Assembly (NCBI RefSeq): GCF_947507565.1
Contig: NC_089180.1
Coordinates: 3,348,001 to 3,412,000, forward strand
Origin: Oscarella lobularis
Taxonomy: Eukaryota > Porifera > Homoscleromorpha > Homosclerophorida > Oscarellidae
Direction of reading: 5' to 3'
DNA: 64,000 bases
Shown: positions 63,071-64,000 of the stretch, one piece after another
Layout of the letters: every line of letters starts with the position of its first letter
How positions within the stretch are numbered: the first letter of the stretch is position 1
Notes under the pieces: model-generated
What the model saw: only the letters and a program-made list of their open reading frames with translations
The model's database searches: none
What the model was told of the DNA's origin: nothing
Translations under genes and position numbers: made by a program

Positions 63071-63861
63071 TGCTTGGAAAGAGAAAGGACGCCTAATCTT
63101 GAGCAGTTAAAGTCGACGGAAGGAAGCATCAAAGTCTTTGGCGACGGTCGGGCTGATAGCCCCGGGCATTCAGCCAAATTCGGGACGTACAGTCTTATTG
63201 AAGTCACGAAGAGCGTTGTTGTTGACGTAGAAGTTGTACAGGTAACGACAAACAAACTAAAAAAAGTAGTAATTTAATCCAACACTTAATTAATTAACAG
63301 TAATTGGTTAATTACCTTGTGTAGTGGAACGAAGTGGGTGGGTCCTATTATATGGAAATTGAAGGGATGAAGCGGGCGTTCGAAGTCCTAAAGAAAAAGG
63401 GTATTGAAATCAATGCATTTATAAGTGATCGACATAGGGGAATTGGCAAATGGGTACGCAAAAATATGCTAGAAACTCGTCACTTCTGTGTGGCATGTTG
63501 CAAAATGTACGCTACAACCAGTGTATCTTTCAATGATGCGCTAATCAATGATTTTGCATTCAGGAAAAAGGTCGAGGCCTTGGCCAAAACAAAGGAGTGC
63601 GAGATTGTAGGCAAATGGATTAAAAGCATTGTCAACCACATTTACTGGTGTGCAGCGTCGACACCAGACGGTGATAGCAATATGGTGAAGTGTAAATGGC
63701 TTTCTTTGGACAACCATTTACACAACGTTCACGAAGGGAACAGCTCATCATTCCCAACATGCTTACACGGGCCTCTTCCAAAGCCTAGAAGAAAGCTGTG
63801 GCTTAGTCCACGTAACCAAATGAGGAAATTATACAAACAAATCCGGAAGCGTAGGTTGTGA
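63071..63861 (+). CDS. Kolobok-like transposase family, copy 2 (5'-truncated by hAT)
   Basis: Exon 1 (from 63,071, open at its left because the hAT end abuts it) has FGDGRADSPGHSAKFGTYSL and ends at CAG|GTAACG. An 83-nt intron (63,242-63,324) is followed by an exon to 63,861 with GGSYYMEIEGMKRAFEVL, EINAFISDRHRGIGKWVR, KTKECEIVGKWIKSIVNHIY and CAASTPDGDSNMVKCKWLSL, then DNHLHNVHEG and CLHGPL. No stop or shift interrupts these exons, in contrast to copy 1. Asp in GDGR and SDRH plus a later acidic residue may form the DDE triad. The family is multicopy in fish, cnidarian and sponge genomes as I recall. The upstream exons, including any THAP finger, have been displaced by the hAT insertion. Confidence 0.7.
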
Positions 63862-64000
63862 TCCGGTGCGCTAGAGTATCAAACCCCAGGGAGGTGAAGA
63901 AGGCAACGCCGTTCTATTTGCTCGCGAACGAGCTCCGCAAGCGGTGGTTGGCCCGCGCCTCCCTGTTCAACCGCACGTAGCGGTCCATGTGGCGTGCGAC
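63862..64000. other. Window edge, GC-rich frame
   Basis: The stretch is richer in GC than its neighbours. It is open on the plus strand as FYLLANELRKRWLARASLFN up to a TAG. It may be the edge of another retroelement, but too little is present to say. Confidence 0.25.

Overview
The window is eukaryotic, almost certainly from an early-branching marine animal, with a sponge as the best guess. Evidence for an animal: short GT-AG introns of about 48-83 nt; an intact single-exon galectin; a broken gene with a ZU5-UPA-Death layout; a multi-exon gene of the G2/M-specific E3 ligase-like (HECT) type; and a short interstitial TTAGGG tract. There are no operons and no bacterial or phage genes. The sponge placement rests on remembered resemblance of several multicopy protein families to sponge and cnidarian genomes and was not tested by any search.

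Most of the sequence is a graveyard of transposable elements (TEs). From left to right: a Ty3/gypsy gag-protease end (1-481); one arm of a 0.9-kb inverted duplication carrying DDE transposase debris (482-1375); copy A of an uncharacterised RING-tailed protein family (3930-8889), broken by a 0.64-kb TIR element and by a complete Tc1/mariner element with an intact 340-codon transposase; a second, 5'-truncated Tc1 (11.7-12.3 kb); copy B of the RING-tailed family (13.9-14.9 kb), whose stop codon comes from the second inverted arm; a broken DDE transposase (16.4-17.3 kb); an OTU protease remnant and a Helitron helicase end (18.4-19.2 kb); a piggyBac N-terminus (21.1-21.8 kb); a palindromic minisatellite (22.8-23.7 kb); a Harbinger exon (24.1 kb); a 21-bp minisatellite with higher-order structure (24.7-25.4 kb); a DIRS tyrosine recombinase (25.5-26 kb); and an RPA-like OB-fold pseudogene (27.9-28.8 kb).

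The galectin lies at 29.9-30.4 kb and the ZU5-UPA-Death pseudogene at 31.0-33.2 kb, cut on its 5' side by a gypsy gag-pol that is itself fused to a DIRS reverse transcriptase (33.3-36.0 kb). Then follow a hAT C-terminus, a DIRS gag, further TE-like fragments, a tRNA-like sequence and a gypsy LTR/primer-binding site with gag start (44.4-45.0 kb). A 41-bp satellite array is split by a 4.5-kb P-superfamily transposon with 33-bp TIRs (45,552-50,053). This element carries a spliced transposase and a convergent accessory ORF, and is the most system-like object here.

The right part holds the G2E3/HECT-like gene (50.3-52.6 kb), an internally deleted pogo/Tigger transposase (56.3-57.1 kb), repeat copies shared with the left half, and a hAT element (60.9-63.1 kb) lying between two copies of a Kolobok-like transposase family. 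Only the galectin and the Tc1 transposase look intact from end to end.
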